DNA of 64,000 nt from an uncultured Lachnospiraceae bacterium (GTDB taxonomy: Bacteria > Bacillota > Clostridia > Lachnospirales > Lachnospiraceae): positions 1-64,000 of the forward strand of contig CACZFF010000012.1 of assembly GCA_902780385.1 (NCBI GenBank), written 5' to 3'. Position numbers and translations under genes: made by a program. How positions within the stretch are numbered: position 1 is the first letter of the stretch; each line of letters begins with the position of its first letter. The notes under the pieces are model-generated. The model was not told where the DNA came from. It made no database searches and saw only the letters and a list, made by a program, of their open reading frames with translations. Positions 1 through 8,086 of this stretch are shown here, in pieces.

Positions 1-2661
1 AAACACTTCCCCGGTCTTCATGGTGACGGTCAGAGATTCCTCGCTCAGGAATGGAAGAATGCTGACCAGCGCCCAGTCGCCGCTCTCCACGGTCTGCGCA
101 TTAATCTCTTCAATCTGCTCTTCTGTCAGCTCCGCTGAGTACTCACACTCCAGCCCGTTGGCTTCTTTAATCTCGCCAACCGTGCTGTCAGTTTCAACCT
201 TCCCAACCCATACAAGCTTAGGATTAGAGAATTCTACATTCTCCACATCCGCAACGAATTTCCTCGTCTCCTCGGAAACCGTCACATCACTCAGCGTGAG
301 CGCATCTTCATCCATTACTTCCGCAGAATTAACGTAATTTTCCTCGCTGTTCGTTCCCTCAATTATACCAAGGACTTCTATGAGGTCTGTGAAACTCACA
401 AATCCGCCCCCGGGAAGGCTGAAATCGTACATTTTGCCGTTCACCGAGTACGAGAAGTCCACTGTATAGATCACGCCGTAGATAGAGAAGGATTCCGCTT
501 CAAACCGGATCTCCCTCTTCTGTTCTTCTGCGCTGTTGTTCCGACTGCCCTTCTGACTGTCCTTCGGGCTCCTATTCTGACTGCTATTCTGACTGCCCTC
601 CTGACTGTCAGTCACTGTGGAATCAATCTTCTCTACGCCGTCTTCAGCAAAGTGGAGGACTGTGGGCTCGCCCTGTTCAGCTTTGCGATCCTGTGAAACA
701 GATGACTCAGGCTTTTCATTGATCCGGATCTGAACGCTGACAGGTGCGGAGGGCTCGATCTTTACAGTCTTCTCCGTGCCGTCGCTGTCCTTTTCTGCAG
801 CAATTATCTCGATGTCAAAGAAACGGGTAGCCTTTGTGTCCACGCTGGTTTTTTCATCTGCAGCCACCTGCTGCCCGGCCTGCTCAAGGCATGCCTCATA
901 AGCCTCCTTGTCTGTCTCCGGGGTAATCTCGCGGACAGAGAGAGAGGCGTTTTCAGGAATCTTCGCTTCTTTGCTGTAATCAAGGGTTATGGTATAATCC
1001 TCTCCTTCAGCAGTCAGTGAGCCTGATTTGAAGACCTGAGCTTCCTGCTGATCTTCGCCGGCTGCGGTTCCTTCCTGCGCATCTGTCATTGCTGATTCGG
1101 ATGCACCATCCCCGTTTTCACCGGTCTCTTCGATATCTTCCGGCTGCTCTGTGTCCTCCGCTTCTTCTGTCTTCTCTGTTTCCCCGATTGCTTCGGCCAT
1201 CCTCAGAACACGGCTGATCTCCCGGATCTCCTTCTCCTGATCCCCCTGGATGATCTGATTCTCATGGGCAAAAATGACCCTGGCTGTATATTCAGGATTT
1301 TTATCACTGTCATTGTCTTCATCGATTTCCTGCTCCCAGTCGATCTGGTCCAGTCTGAAATCGCACGCAAACCAGCCGGTGATCTCCTCGCCGGCTGAAA
1401 TAAGTTCTTCTTCTGAATTATAGATATTGCGGTTCTTGTCGATGGAATAGGGTACAAATGTGAAGATCAGATCCTGGCCGATATACTGCCCTTTTTCATC
1501 ATAGATATTCTCAGCGCGCACGACCGCACTGATGAACTCCCGGGCATCGTCTTCCGGCTGCTCATCAGGTCTGCGCTCTCCTTCTATGGCTTCCGCGCCC
1601 AGGTATTTATAATAGTTTTCTTTCTCCTCTTCCTTCTGACCCTGATCTGCAGCCGCCTTGAAATCCCTGTATCCGGCAGCGATCCCGTTTTCATACCGGT
1701 TCATGGCATCGATCTGCTGATCGGAAAGATGAAGGTTGTCCGGCAGCCGGTATCTGACAGAAGGATTGGTCTCATTAAGGCTTCCGCCGGGGATCCTATA
1801 GGCGAGATAGGTCTTGACCAGGTCAGTCGATGCCAGCGTGGTGTCTTCCTCAACCTCTCTCCAGTCTGTGATCTCTGCGCTGTCGGCAGGGATTGCCTCC
1901 CCATCCTCTGCATGGAAATAGTAAAAATCTGTAAAGCTGTCGAGCACGGCCTCCATATCCAGAGGTTCCAGCTCCGGCACATAGCTGTCCGGCTGATTTC
2001 CTTCCGCAGCTGCATCCGGATCGGAAAGGCCGGGTTCAGCAGCATCCGCATCTTCCGTATTCCCCTTATCCCCGGTATATCCTCCATCTTCCGGATCAGA
2101 TGTCATGGCGTCAGAAACTCCATCTGACGTATCTCCTGCACTGCTGCCTTTTTCATAGCATTTTCCGCTATGAGTATGTACTTCTTTTCCGCAGACAAGG
2201 ACTTTTTCAAAACAGGCATCGGTATGATGATGTCCCTGGCCCTCCTTAAGGGCGCAGTTAAGCGACCTGATTTCCTCATAGCAGGAATCGTCATGAACAT
2301 GTTCCTGCAGCTTGCATATCAGGTTACCATCTGAGTCATAGCACCCCTCCTTTGCAGAGTGCCGATGCTCCGGTATTACGCAGTTCAATTCAGTTGTAGT
2401 CGTATAGCAGCTGTCATCGTGGTGATGACCATCACTTTCCTCTTGCCCGCAGTCAAGCCTCTCTTCATAGCAGCTGTCACTATGCTGGTGCTCTTCCACC
2501 CCGCATATAGCTGTCTTTTCCATTGATATCGCAGGCAGGATCAGGGCGTACGTGGTGACAAAGACGACAACCGCCGCTATAGATGTAACAACTCGTGCCA
2601 AGAACTGTCGCGTTTTTCTGTCTTTTAAGATCTGCCTGATCTTACGAAGCAATTCCTGCAT
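1..2661 (-). CDS. Large cell-surface protein, 5' part (runs off the left edge)
   Basis: The frame is open from an ATG at 2661 to base 1, giving 887 residues with no stop, so the C-terminus lies outside the window. A basic N-terminus is followed by a hydrophobic segment at about residues 20-44 ending TTYALILPAI, a start typical of large Lachnospiraceae surface proteins. Residues about 48-155 hold repeated Cys/His units of the HxHxxxCYEE type, which look like metal-binding or disulfide repeats. A long acidic Ser/Glu/Asp-rich region follows, and near the visible end an SLPGGGFVSF segment also typical of these proteins. It is probably exported and wall-anchored, but the anchor is not visible. The exact ligand or role is unknown. 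GGAAGG sits about 9 nt before the start. Confidence 0.85.
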   Translation of the reverse strand, partial: MQELLRKIRQILKDRKTRQFLARVVTSIAAVVVFVTTYALILPAISMEKTAICGVEEHQHSDSCYEERLDCGQEESDGHHHDDSCYTTTTELNCVIPEHRHSAKEGCYDSDGNLICKLQEHVHDDSCYEEIRSLNCALKEGQGHHHTDACFEKVLVCGKEVHTHSGKCYEKGSSAGDTSDGVSDAMTSDPEDGGYTGDKGNTEDADAAEPGLSDPDAAAEGNQPDSYVPELEPLDMEAVLDSFTDFYYFHAEDGEAIPADSAEITDWREVEEDTTLASTDLVKTYLAYRIPGGSLNETNPSVRYRLPDNLHLSDQQIDAMNRYENGIAAGYRDFKAAADQGQKEEEKENYYKYLGAEAIEGERRPDEQPEDDAREFISAVVRAENIYDEKGQYIGQDLIFTFVPYSIDKNRNIYNSEEELISAGEEITGWFACDFRLDQIDWEQEIDEDNDSDKNPEYTARVIFAHENQIIQGDQEKEIREISRVLRMAEAIGETEKTEEAEDTEQPEDIEETGENGDGASESAMTDAQEGTAAGEDQQEAQVFKSGSLTAEGEDYTITLDYSKEAKIPENASLSVREITPETDKEAYEACLEQAGQQVAADEKTSVDTKATRFFDIEIIAAEKDSDGTEKTVKIEPSAPVSVQIRINEKPESSVSQDRKAEQGEPTVLHFAEDGVEKIDSTVTDSQEGSQNSSQNRSPKDSQKGSRNNSAEEQKREIRFEAESFSIYGVIYTVDFSYSVNGKMYDFSLPGGGFVSFTDLIEVLGIIEGTNSEENYVNSAEVMDEDALTLSDVTVSEETRKFVADVENVEFSNPKLVWVGKVETDSTVGEIKEANGLECEYSAELTEEQIEEINAQTVESGDWALVSILPFLSEESLTVTMKTGEVF

Positions 2662-2693
2662 TCAGTTGTGCCTTCCAGTGTATTTATAAATGC

Positions 2694-2736
2694 AAAAAAG
2701 TCAGAAATGATCGACTGTGTCTTCTCAATTTCTGAC
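2694..2736 (-). terminator. Terminator-like hairpin inside the surface-protein leader
   Basis: On the minus strand a 9-bp stem (GTCAGAAAT / ATTTCTGAC, 2700-2736) is followed directly by six T (2694-2699). It lies between the predicted promoter and the start codon at 2661, so it would stop most transcripts before the gene. A second pairing, GCCGGT/ACCGGC (2758-2763 with 2803-2808), lies upstream in the same leader. This layout suggests attenuation. No known riboswitch class is recognised. Confidence 0.5.
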
Positions 2737-2836
2737 CCTTAAAACCCGTATTCAAAAGCCGGTGAATTATGTCAGATATTGAGTCAGGAAAGAACGATCA
2801 CTACCGGCGTAAACAAATGCATTTATACAATTTATT

Positions 2837-2866
2837 ATTCTACCAACAATTTTTATTCTAAGTCAA
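2837..2866 (-). promoter_or_regulatory. Sigma-A-type promoter of the surface-protein gene
   Basis: Minus-strand TTGACT (2861-2866) and TAGAAT (2837-2842) are separated by 18 bp. This predicts a transcript starting near 2830 with a leader of about 170 nt that contains the terminator-like hairpin. Confidence 0.55.
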
Positions 2867-2920
2867 GTATAACAGAATCCCTGTCAAAATAAGCGTCAAA
2901 TCCGTAAAAGTCCGTAAAAG

Positions 2921-3032
2921 TGAGTCAAAAAGGACGGTCCTGCCTGACTCATTTTCCATGGAAAATGAGTCAGACAGAACCGTCCCTTGAGGCTCATTCA
3001 TGAGTCAGACAGAACCGTCCCTTGAGACTCAT
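2921..3032. repeat. GGGACGGTTCTG-family dispersed repeat cluster
   Basis: An almost perfect palindrome is centred on CCATGG (GACTCATTTTCCATGGAAAATGAGTC) with GGGACGGTTCTGTCTGACTCA arms, followed by a second direct unit. The rightmost unit starts at the TGA stop of the neighbouring acyltransferase gene. Related copies are at 15515, 21306, 31612, 41335 and 60831. The rest of the gap 2662-3032 holds only the leader and promoter of the surface-protein gene. Confidence 0.7.
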
Positions 3033-4184
3033 TCACAGCCGGCCCATTTGATTCAGTTTTCTCTGAAACAGAGTTCCGATCTTTATGCGGATGGTTTCCA
3101 ATATTATTCCGGCCAGGAAGATCACTGCAACATCCAGGAAGGCATACAGAATAAAGAAGCGGCTCTTATACTGGATGGTATCCGCCCTCAGCAGATCATG
3201 CCAGAGGATCTTTCTCGTAAATGCATATTCGTGAATGAGATAGACCCCGAAAGTACATGAAGCAATGTAGTTGACGATCCTGCTGGAAAAACGAATCCTG
3301 CCGATCAACAGCAGAAGCAGGCCGTCCACAGGAATCATAACGTTGTTGATAAATTCTTCCGGCGTCCAGATCAGGATATTGCCCAGGACACTCGTCCCTC
3401 CCGTCATATCCTGAATGACATCATACATCAGATAGCCGCTGAGCAAAAATGCGCATAAGAAGAGGATGGTGTGCACTGCCAGTCCGGCAGCTGAGGCGGA
3501 AAAGTGCTGCAGGGAAGATTCTGCCGGATCTGCAGGTGCCTGTATTGTACCTGAAGGCTTTGTTTCCATGATCCTGACAAATGCTCCGATCAGGTAAAAA
3601 AAGATGGCTTTGATATAGTCATCATAACTGGAAGAGACGTTTCCTCCCAGGTAGAAAAAATACCAGAGATAGAGGATCAGAAGAAAGACAGCTCCTCTGC
3701 CCCGCATAGAGCGGACAAAAATATTGATGGACGGGGCCAGAAAAAGCAGGACAAAATAGGCGAGCGCAAACCACCATATTGTAAGCGGGGTGCAAAAACT
3801 TTTCCTGGCTGCCAGGGGCATATTTATATCTGCACCTAATCCGGTCGCTGCGCGCAGGATCACAACGATGGCAAACATAGCTGCCGCAAAAAAGTGCACT
3901 CTCCACAAAAAGTTCACAGCCGACTTTGGCGACAGCTTATCTCTTTCCACCATAAAATATCCGGTGAGCATGAAAAAAACAGCGACACCAATCCTGCCGC
4001 CGCAGCTGATCAAAGCACCGGCAGCCTGGTTGAAAGGACTCATTTCGGGCCAGAGAGCATAATTGTCTTCTGAAGTCACCTTGAAAATCCCGTGATTGGC
4101 AAGATGGTTGGCGACGATCAGGAACATGGCGATGATCCTGACCAGTTCAAAACCCGATTGTCTTGCAGTACGTTTAGATTCCAT
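3033..4184 (-). CDS. Membrane acyltransferase, acyltransferase-3 family
   Basis: This is a 383-residue polytopic membrane protein with about ten hydrophobic segments. The N-terminus carries the acyltransferase-3 signature (ELVRIIAMFLIVANHL), in which the His is the expected catalytic residue. Members of the family O-acylate cell-surface sugars or peptidoglycan, using an acyl donor from the membrane. The start codon overlaps the end of ribF by 11 bp, so it is translationally coupled as the last gene of the translation operon. That position says little about its substrate. The TGA stop is the first TGA of a GGGACGGTTCTG repeat. Confidence 0.85.
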   Translation of the reverse strand: MESKRTARQSGFELVRIIAMFLIVANHLANHGIFKVTSEDNYALWPEMSPFNQAAGALISCGGRIGVAVFFMLTGYFMVERDKLSPKSAVNFLWRVHFFAAAMFAIVVILRAATGLGADINMPLAARKSFCTPLTIWWFALAYFVLLFLAPSINIFVRSMRGRGAVFLLILYLWYFFYLGGNVSSSYDDYIKAIFFYLIGAFVRIMETKPSGTIQAPADPAESSLQHFSASAAGLAVHTILFLCAFLLSGYLMYDVIQDMTGGTSVLGNILIWTPEEFINNVMIPVDGLLLLLIGRIRFSSRIVNYIASCTFGVYLIHEYAFTRKILWHDLLRADTIQYKSRFFILYAFLDVAVIFLAGIILETIRIKIGTLFQRKLNQMGRL

Positions 4185-5094
4185 GATATTCTCTGCCCGC
4201 CTGGATATCGTGTTCCATGGTCATTTTGAGTTCTTCCACAGAGGTGAATTTCATCTCGGGGCGCCGGTGGGTGAGGAGCTGTACGGTAGCGGTCTCACCG
4301 TAGATATCTCCTTTGAAGTCATAGAGATAAGTCTCCACAGTCACCTTCTTTTCGTCCGAGACTGTAGGCTTGACACCGATATTGGTCATGCCGTAGAACT
4401 TCTGATCGCCGATCAGGACATCCGAGTAATAGACGCCGAAGGGCGGGAGCAGCTTGTCTTCCGGCGGGACCTGGTTGAGGGTAGGGATTCCGATCCTGCG
4501 TCCCAGCGCCCTGCCGTGGACGATCTTGCCGCGGACCATGTAGGGCTCTCCCAGATAGCGGGCGGCCGTGGTCACTTCGCCTGTATCGATCAGACGGCGG
4601 ATCAGGGTGGAACTGACAACATTGTCGTCCATGATGATTTTTTCAATCTTTTTGGCCCTGAATCCGTATTCGGGTGCCATCTCCTCGAGCAGGTCGAAAT
4701 TGCCGCTTCCGTGGTCTCCAAAGGAAAGATCGGGACCGGCAGCAATGAAGCGCGCCCTCATCTGTTTGCAGAGAAAGTTGGAAACAAACTCTCTGGAAGG
4801 TGTGGCCGCGGATTTTGCGTTAAAGGGAAACTCCACAAGAATATCGATGCCCATTTTGCGGAAGATCTGTTCTTTTTCCTCGCGGGTAGTCAGGATCTGG
4901 CTGGAGCCGAATCCGAAAAACACCTCCGGGTAGGGATCAAATGTAAACACAGCGGAAAGAAGTCCCTTTTCCTTCTGGTCCAGAAGCTCCTCCAGAAGCC
5001 TGCGGTGGCCCAGATGGACACCGTCGAATTTTCCAATTGAGACAGCTGTCTCACCCGGACTGACAAATTCTGTTGTATCTCTGATAATCAGCAT
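4174..5094 (-). CDS. ribF: Bifunctional riboflavin kinase / FAD synthetase
   Basis: At 306 residues this is the usual length for RibF, which converts riboflavin to FMN and FMN to FAD in the cytoplasm. The N-terminal nucleotidyltransferase domain shows GKFDGVHLGH near residue 22. The C-terminal flavokinase domain shows RGKIVHGRALGRRIGIPTLN and the MTNIGVKPT segment. It follows truB after a 21-bp gap, the order found in many Firmicutes. AGGAG lies about 10 nt before the ATG. Confidence 0.95.
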   Translation of the reverse strand: MLIIRDTTEFVSPGETAVSIGKFDGVHLGHRRLLEELLDQKEKGLLSAVFTFDPYPEVFFGFGSSQILTTREEKEQIFRKMGIDILVEFPFNAKSAATPSREFVSNFLCKQMRARFIAAGPDLSFGDHGSGNFDLLEEMAPEYGFRAKKIEKIIMDDNVVSSTLIRRLIDTGEVTTAARYLGEPYMVRGKIVHGRALGRRIGIPTLNQVPPEDKLLPPFGVYYSDVLIGDQKFYGMTNIGVKPTVSDEKKVTVETYLYDFKGDIYGETATVQLLTHRRPEMKFTSVEELKMTMEHDIQAGREYHGI

Positions 5095-5115
5095 AGAAGC
5101 ACTACTCCTGTTGTG

Positions 5116-6174
5116 TCATTTTTCGGGAAGGAACATTTTGTAGGCGGAATAGAGGCCGCGTCCCTTGGCACCGGATCTGGTCCGGTAAAGGCCGTAAAAA
5201 AAACCGTCCGCGTCGTATATGCGGATGACTTTTTCACCCGGATCGATCCCGGGCAGGGATGATGTATCGAATGTATCCACAGTCCTGTATTCTCTCTGCG
5301 GGTCTTCTTCCGCGGAAAGGAAATGCAGCTGCTGAAGGGTCAGTACATTGCCGTTCTTGAGCAGGCGCAGGGCGTCCGGTGTGCAGGCCGCTGCCGGAAT
5401 ATCGGCAAAAAAGCTGTCCACCGGCCGGATCAGTGGCAGAAGCTCCTCCGGCTTTGTCTTTGCCAGGTGCTCCAGCTCATCGAGGGTGCGCGCCTGGTCC
5501 AGGGTAAACTGCCCGACCCGTGTTCGTATAAGGGATTGCATAGCCGCACCTGTTCCGAGGGCATTTCCAAGGTCTTCACAGAGGGTGCGGATGTAGGTTC
5601 CCTTGGAGCAGCGGATCCGCATTGTCACAAGGGGAAGTTCCACCTTCTCAATCTCCAGCGCGTAAATGGTAATCCGGCGGGGCTTGCGTTCCACTGTGAT
5701 ACCCTTGCGCGCCATATCGTAAAGTCTCTTGCCGTTGACCTTGACGGCGGAATACATGGGCGGAATCTGGTCAATCTCGCCGACAAAAGCTGCTGCAGCC
5801 TCACGGATCCGGCTTTGGATTTTTTGGATTATTTCGATCTTCTCCTCTTCCGCTTCCTGCAGGCAGCCGTTGTGCAGGAGAATGGCTGGAATATCCTCCT
5901 CCGGAATCTCCCGGAGGATCTCTCCGCTCATATCCTGTGTGTCAGTCTGAACACCCAGACGCATGACAGCGACGTACTCTTTTTCCCTGTCCGCGATCAG
6001 TTCACATATCCGCGTGGCATTTCCCAGACACATGGGAAGGACTCCCACAGCATCGGGATCCAGTGTGCCGGTATGTCCGATTTTGCGCATGCGAAGGATC
6101 CCCCGAAGGCGGGCAACCGCATCGCTTGAGGTATATCCGGCTTCTTTATAGACTGTCAGCATTCCATGATGCAT
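5116..6174 (-). CDS. truB: tRNA pseudouridine(55) synthase
   Basis: TruB isomerises U55 in the T-loop of tRNAs. The protein has 352 residues. The catalytic motif GHTGTLDPDAVGVLP is near residue 34 and contains the nucleophilic Asp. Further TruB motifs are KVNGKRLYDMARKG and CSKGTYIRTLCEDLG. The C-terminal part is longer than in E. coli and resembles a PUA-like extension. The ATG at 6174 follows AGGTGATTT; a second ATG lies three codons in. Confidence 0.97.
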   Translation of the reverse strand: MHHGMLTVYKEAGYTSSDAVARLRGILRMRKIGHTGTLDPDAVGVLPMCLGNATRICELIADREKEYVAVMRLGVQTDTQDMSGEILREIPEEDIPAILLHNGCLQEAEEEKIEIIQKIQSRIREAAAAFVGEIDQIPPMYSAVKVNGKRLYDMARKGITVERKPRRITIYALEIEKVELPLVTMRIRCSKGTYIRTLCEDLGNALGTGAAMQSLIRTRVGQFTLDQARTLDELEHLAKTKPEELLPLIRPVDSFFADIPAAACTPDALRLLKNGNVLTLQQLHFLSAEEDPQREYRTVDTFDTSSLPGIDPGEKVIRIYDADGFFYGLYRTRSGAKGRGLYSAYKMFLPEK

Positions 6175-6241
6175 AAATCACCTGTTTTTTTATGGTTTCA
6201 AATCAATTTAAATTATATTAATCAATTTGATCAACTTATAT

Positions 6242-7237
6242 CTATTCGGGATCATCCGGTAACTCATCGGCAGCTTTGAGCTGGCCGCGGATCATTGCGA
6301 CCATTTCCTGAATGACAATGGTGATATCTCTGTTTTTCTGGATCGTACAGCCGCTGGCACGTATGTGTCCGCCGCCGCCGTAGTGCTGGGCGATCACAGA
6401 GACATCTACGATCTGGTTGGACCGAAAGCTCACGCGCCAGTCTCCCGTCGATCTTTCGTGGGCGAAGATGGCGCAGTGGGCACCCGTGGTCGATACGAGC
6501 GCGCTTACGATTCCTTCCACATCCTTACCGACTCCGCCCAGGGCGGTGATGGCGAGGTGGTCGAGCTTGCTCACGATGCAGCGGCCGCCCAGGCAGCTTT
6601 TGGCCTTAGACAGGGCCCTGCCCAGGACACGCTGCTGGACAAATGTTTTTTCAAAATAGACTTCGCGGACGATCCTGGGAAAATCAAATCCATAGGTCAT
6701 CAGTTCACCGGCCGCCTGCATGGTCTTGCGGGAGGTACTGGAAAAACGGAAACAGCCCGTGTCAGTCACCATACCGACATAGAGGTTCTGTGCGATGTCT
6801 GTGTCGATCTGATCATGGTCGATCACTTCATAGACGAGCTCGCAGGCGCTGCTGGAGCTGCCGTTCACGTAATTGACCATTCCGTCACCGGGATTGCTGA
6901 TATGGTGATCGATATTGATGGTTTTTTCTGCCCGTTCAAAGAGTTCTTTTGCCCCGGAGATCCGGTCTTTGGCGGAGTCAAGGACGATAAAGGCATCATA
7001 GACCTCAAGATCCGTGCGGAAATTCGTGATGACTGTATCCGCTCCGGGGAGGTTATTGTAGAGATCTTCTCGCAGCGGCTCCAGAAATACATCAACACGC
7101 GCCCCGGGCATCATTTTTCTGAGATAAAGGGCCAGACCCAGACAGGAACCCGCGCAGTCTCCGTCAGGATTTTCATGTCCGCTGATACCGATTGTCTTAC
7201 AATCCTTCACTTCCTCTAAAATCTGCATATCTTTCAC
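6242..7237 (-). CDS. nrnA: DHH-family oligoribonuclease / pAp phosphatase NrnA
   Basis: NrnA degrades short RNA oligonucleotides and dephosphorylates pAp. The 331 residues contain GHENPDGDCAGS (DHH motif I region), VLDSA, DHHISNPGDG and, at the end, the DHHA1 substrate-binding motif GGGGHIRASG. It sits between rbfA and truB, as in many Clostridia. The first in-frame start is a GTG at 7237; an ATG lies three codons later. A good Shine-Dalgarno (GGAGGAA) is too far away unless an 18-nt hairpin between them folds, which is described separately. Confidence 0.93.
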   Translation of the reverse strand: MKDMQILEEVKDCKTIGISGHENPDGDCAGSCLGLALYLRKMMPGARVDVFLEPLREDLYNNLPGADTVITNFRTDLEVYDAFIVLDSAKDRISGAKELFERAEKTINIDHHISNPGDGMVNYVNGSSSSACELVYEVIDHDQIDTDIAQNLYVGMVTDTGCFRFSSTSRKTMQAAGELMTYGFDFPRIVREVYFEKTFVQQRVLGRALSKAKSCLGGRCIVSKLDHLAITALGGVGKDVEGIVSALVSTTGAHCAIFAHERSTGDWRVSFRSNQIVDVSVIAQHYGGGGHIRASGCTIQKNRDITIVIQEMVAMIRGQLKAADELPDDPE

Positions 7238-7267
7238 AGCGTCCGGCCTGCGCCGGACTTCCTCCGC
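7235..7267 (-). promoter_or_regulatory. nrnA ribosome-binding site with a hairpin spacer
   Basis: On the minus strand the order is GCGGAGGAA, then the 7-bp stem GTCCGGC-GCAG-GCCGGAC, then GCT and the GTG start. Linear spacing is 23 nt, but folding the hairpin leaves about 5 nt between the Shine-Dalgarno and the start codon, which is optimal. The phage T4 gene 38 start region is a known example of this arrangement. That this one works the same way is inference. Confidence 0.4.
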
Positions 7268-7353
7268 TTACATGATACTCAATAGTCACTTCTCTTTATG
7301 TCTACAATAAGGCCTGATCTACAATAAGGCCTGAATTTCACTGACTGCAGGTC

Positions 7354-7471
7354 TCATTCTTCATCCGGCTCTTCGACAAACTCCTGGTCCGGCTCCTCAC
7401 TGAAACTCATCACCAGACTCTTCGTCAAACTCCTGATCCGGCTCTTCGACAAACTCTTCGTCAGGCTCTTC
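7354..7471 (-). repeat. 24-bp tandem repeats at the 3' end of rbfA, one unit frameshifted
   Basis: About five units of 24 bp encode the acidic octapeptide EEPDEEFV. The third unit contains one extra base relative to the others (GAGTTT followed by 12 instead of 11 bases before CC). This puts a TGA in frame at 7397. The acidic repeat coding continues in another frame until a TGA at 7354. Confidence 0.75.
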
Positions 7472-7849
7472 GCCGCGCATCTCCTCCGCTCGCATGTCAG
7501 CTGCGCGCACCTGGTCGATGCGTCTGGACATCTCGACGCCGTAGGCGATGGAGTCATCCAGGATAAACCTGAGCTGAGGGGTGTTGCGCAGGTTGACTCT
7601 GCGGGCGAGTTCGCCGCGGATGAATCCTGCTGCGCTGCCAAGTCCCTCCATGGTGTCCTGCTTCTTCTGGTCATCGCCGTAGACACTGACCCAGACCTTG
7701 CAGGTCTTGAGGTCGGGCGCGACTTCGACAGCGAGGACGCTGGTCATGGGGCTGATACGGGGATCTTTGATCCCTCCGCTGATGATCTGCGCCAGAACGC
7801 GGCGCACTTCATCGTTGATCTTTCTGTTTTTTACACTGTTTTTTCTCAT
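7397..7849 (-). CDS. rbfA: 30S ribosome-binding factor A
   Basis: RbfA binds the immature 30S subunit and supports 16S rRNA maturation and cold adaptation. The 150-residue protein shows the KH-type RbfA core: the INDEVRRVLAQIISGGIKDPRI region, then VWVSVYGDDQKKQD and LRNTPQLRFILDDS. The last 25 or so residues form an acidic repeat tail that is not part of the family core. The tail is cut short by a one-base insertion in its repeats, which should not affect the core. AAAGGAGA lies upstream of the ATG. Confidence 0.93.
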   Translation of the reverse strand: MRKNSVKNRKINDEVRRVLAQIISGGIKDPRISPMTSVLAVEVAPDLKTCKVWVSVYGDDQKKQDTMEGLGSAAGFIRGELARRVNLRNTPQLRFILDDSIAYGVEMSRRIDQVRAADMRAEEMRGEEPDEEFVEEPDQEFDEESGDEFQ

Positions 7850-8006
7850 TATTTATGTAATCTCCTTTTTCGCAGACCTGTTCCTGTTATGATTTTGGCG
7901 TTTCTTTCTACCGTTGATGAGGCACAGAGTACCGCGGATGAGGTACAGTATACCCCTGATGGGGCACAGAGGCGTGTATCTTTTTTAACAGGCTATACAG
8001 GTATAA

Positions 8007-8039
8007 ACCCCGGCTGGAGATCGGCTCTCCCGCCGGGGT
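8007..8039 (-). promoter_or_regulatory. Hairpin between infB and rbfA
   Basis: A strong stem-loop (CCCCGGC and GGAGA arms pairing with TCTCC and GCCGGGG, one mismatch) lies in the 237-bp infB-rbfA gap. No clear T-run follows on the minus strand, so an mRNA processing or stabilising element is as likely as a terminator. The nearby sequence 7900-7975 has short imperfect repeats around GATGAGGCACAG. Confidence 0.4.
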
Positions 8040-8086
8040 CATTAATGCGAATGAGAATCCCGGAAACCGCCGGGGAGCGTTCAGGA

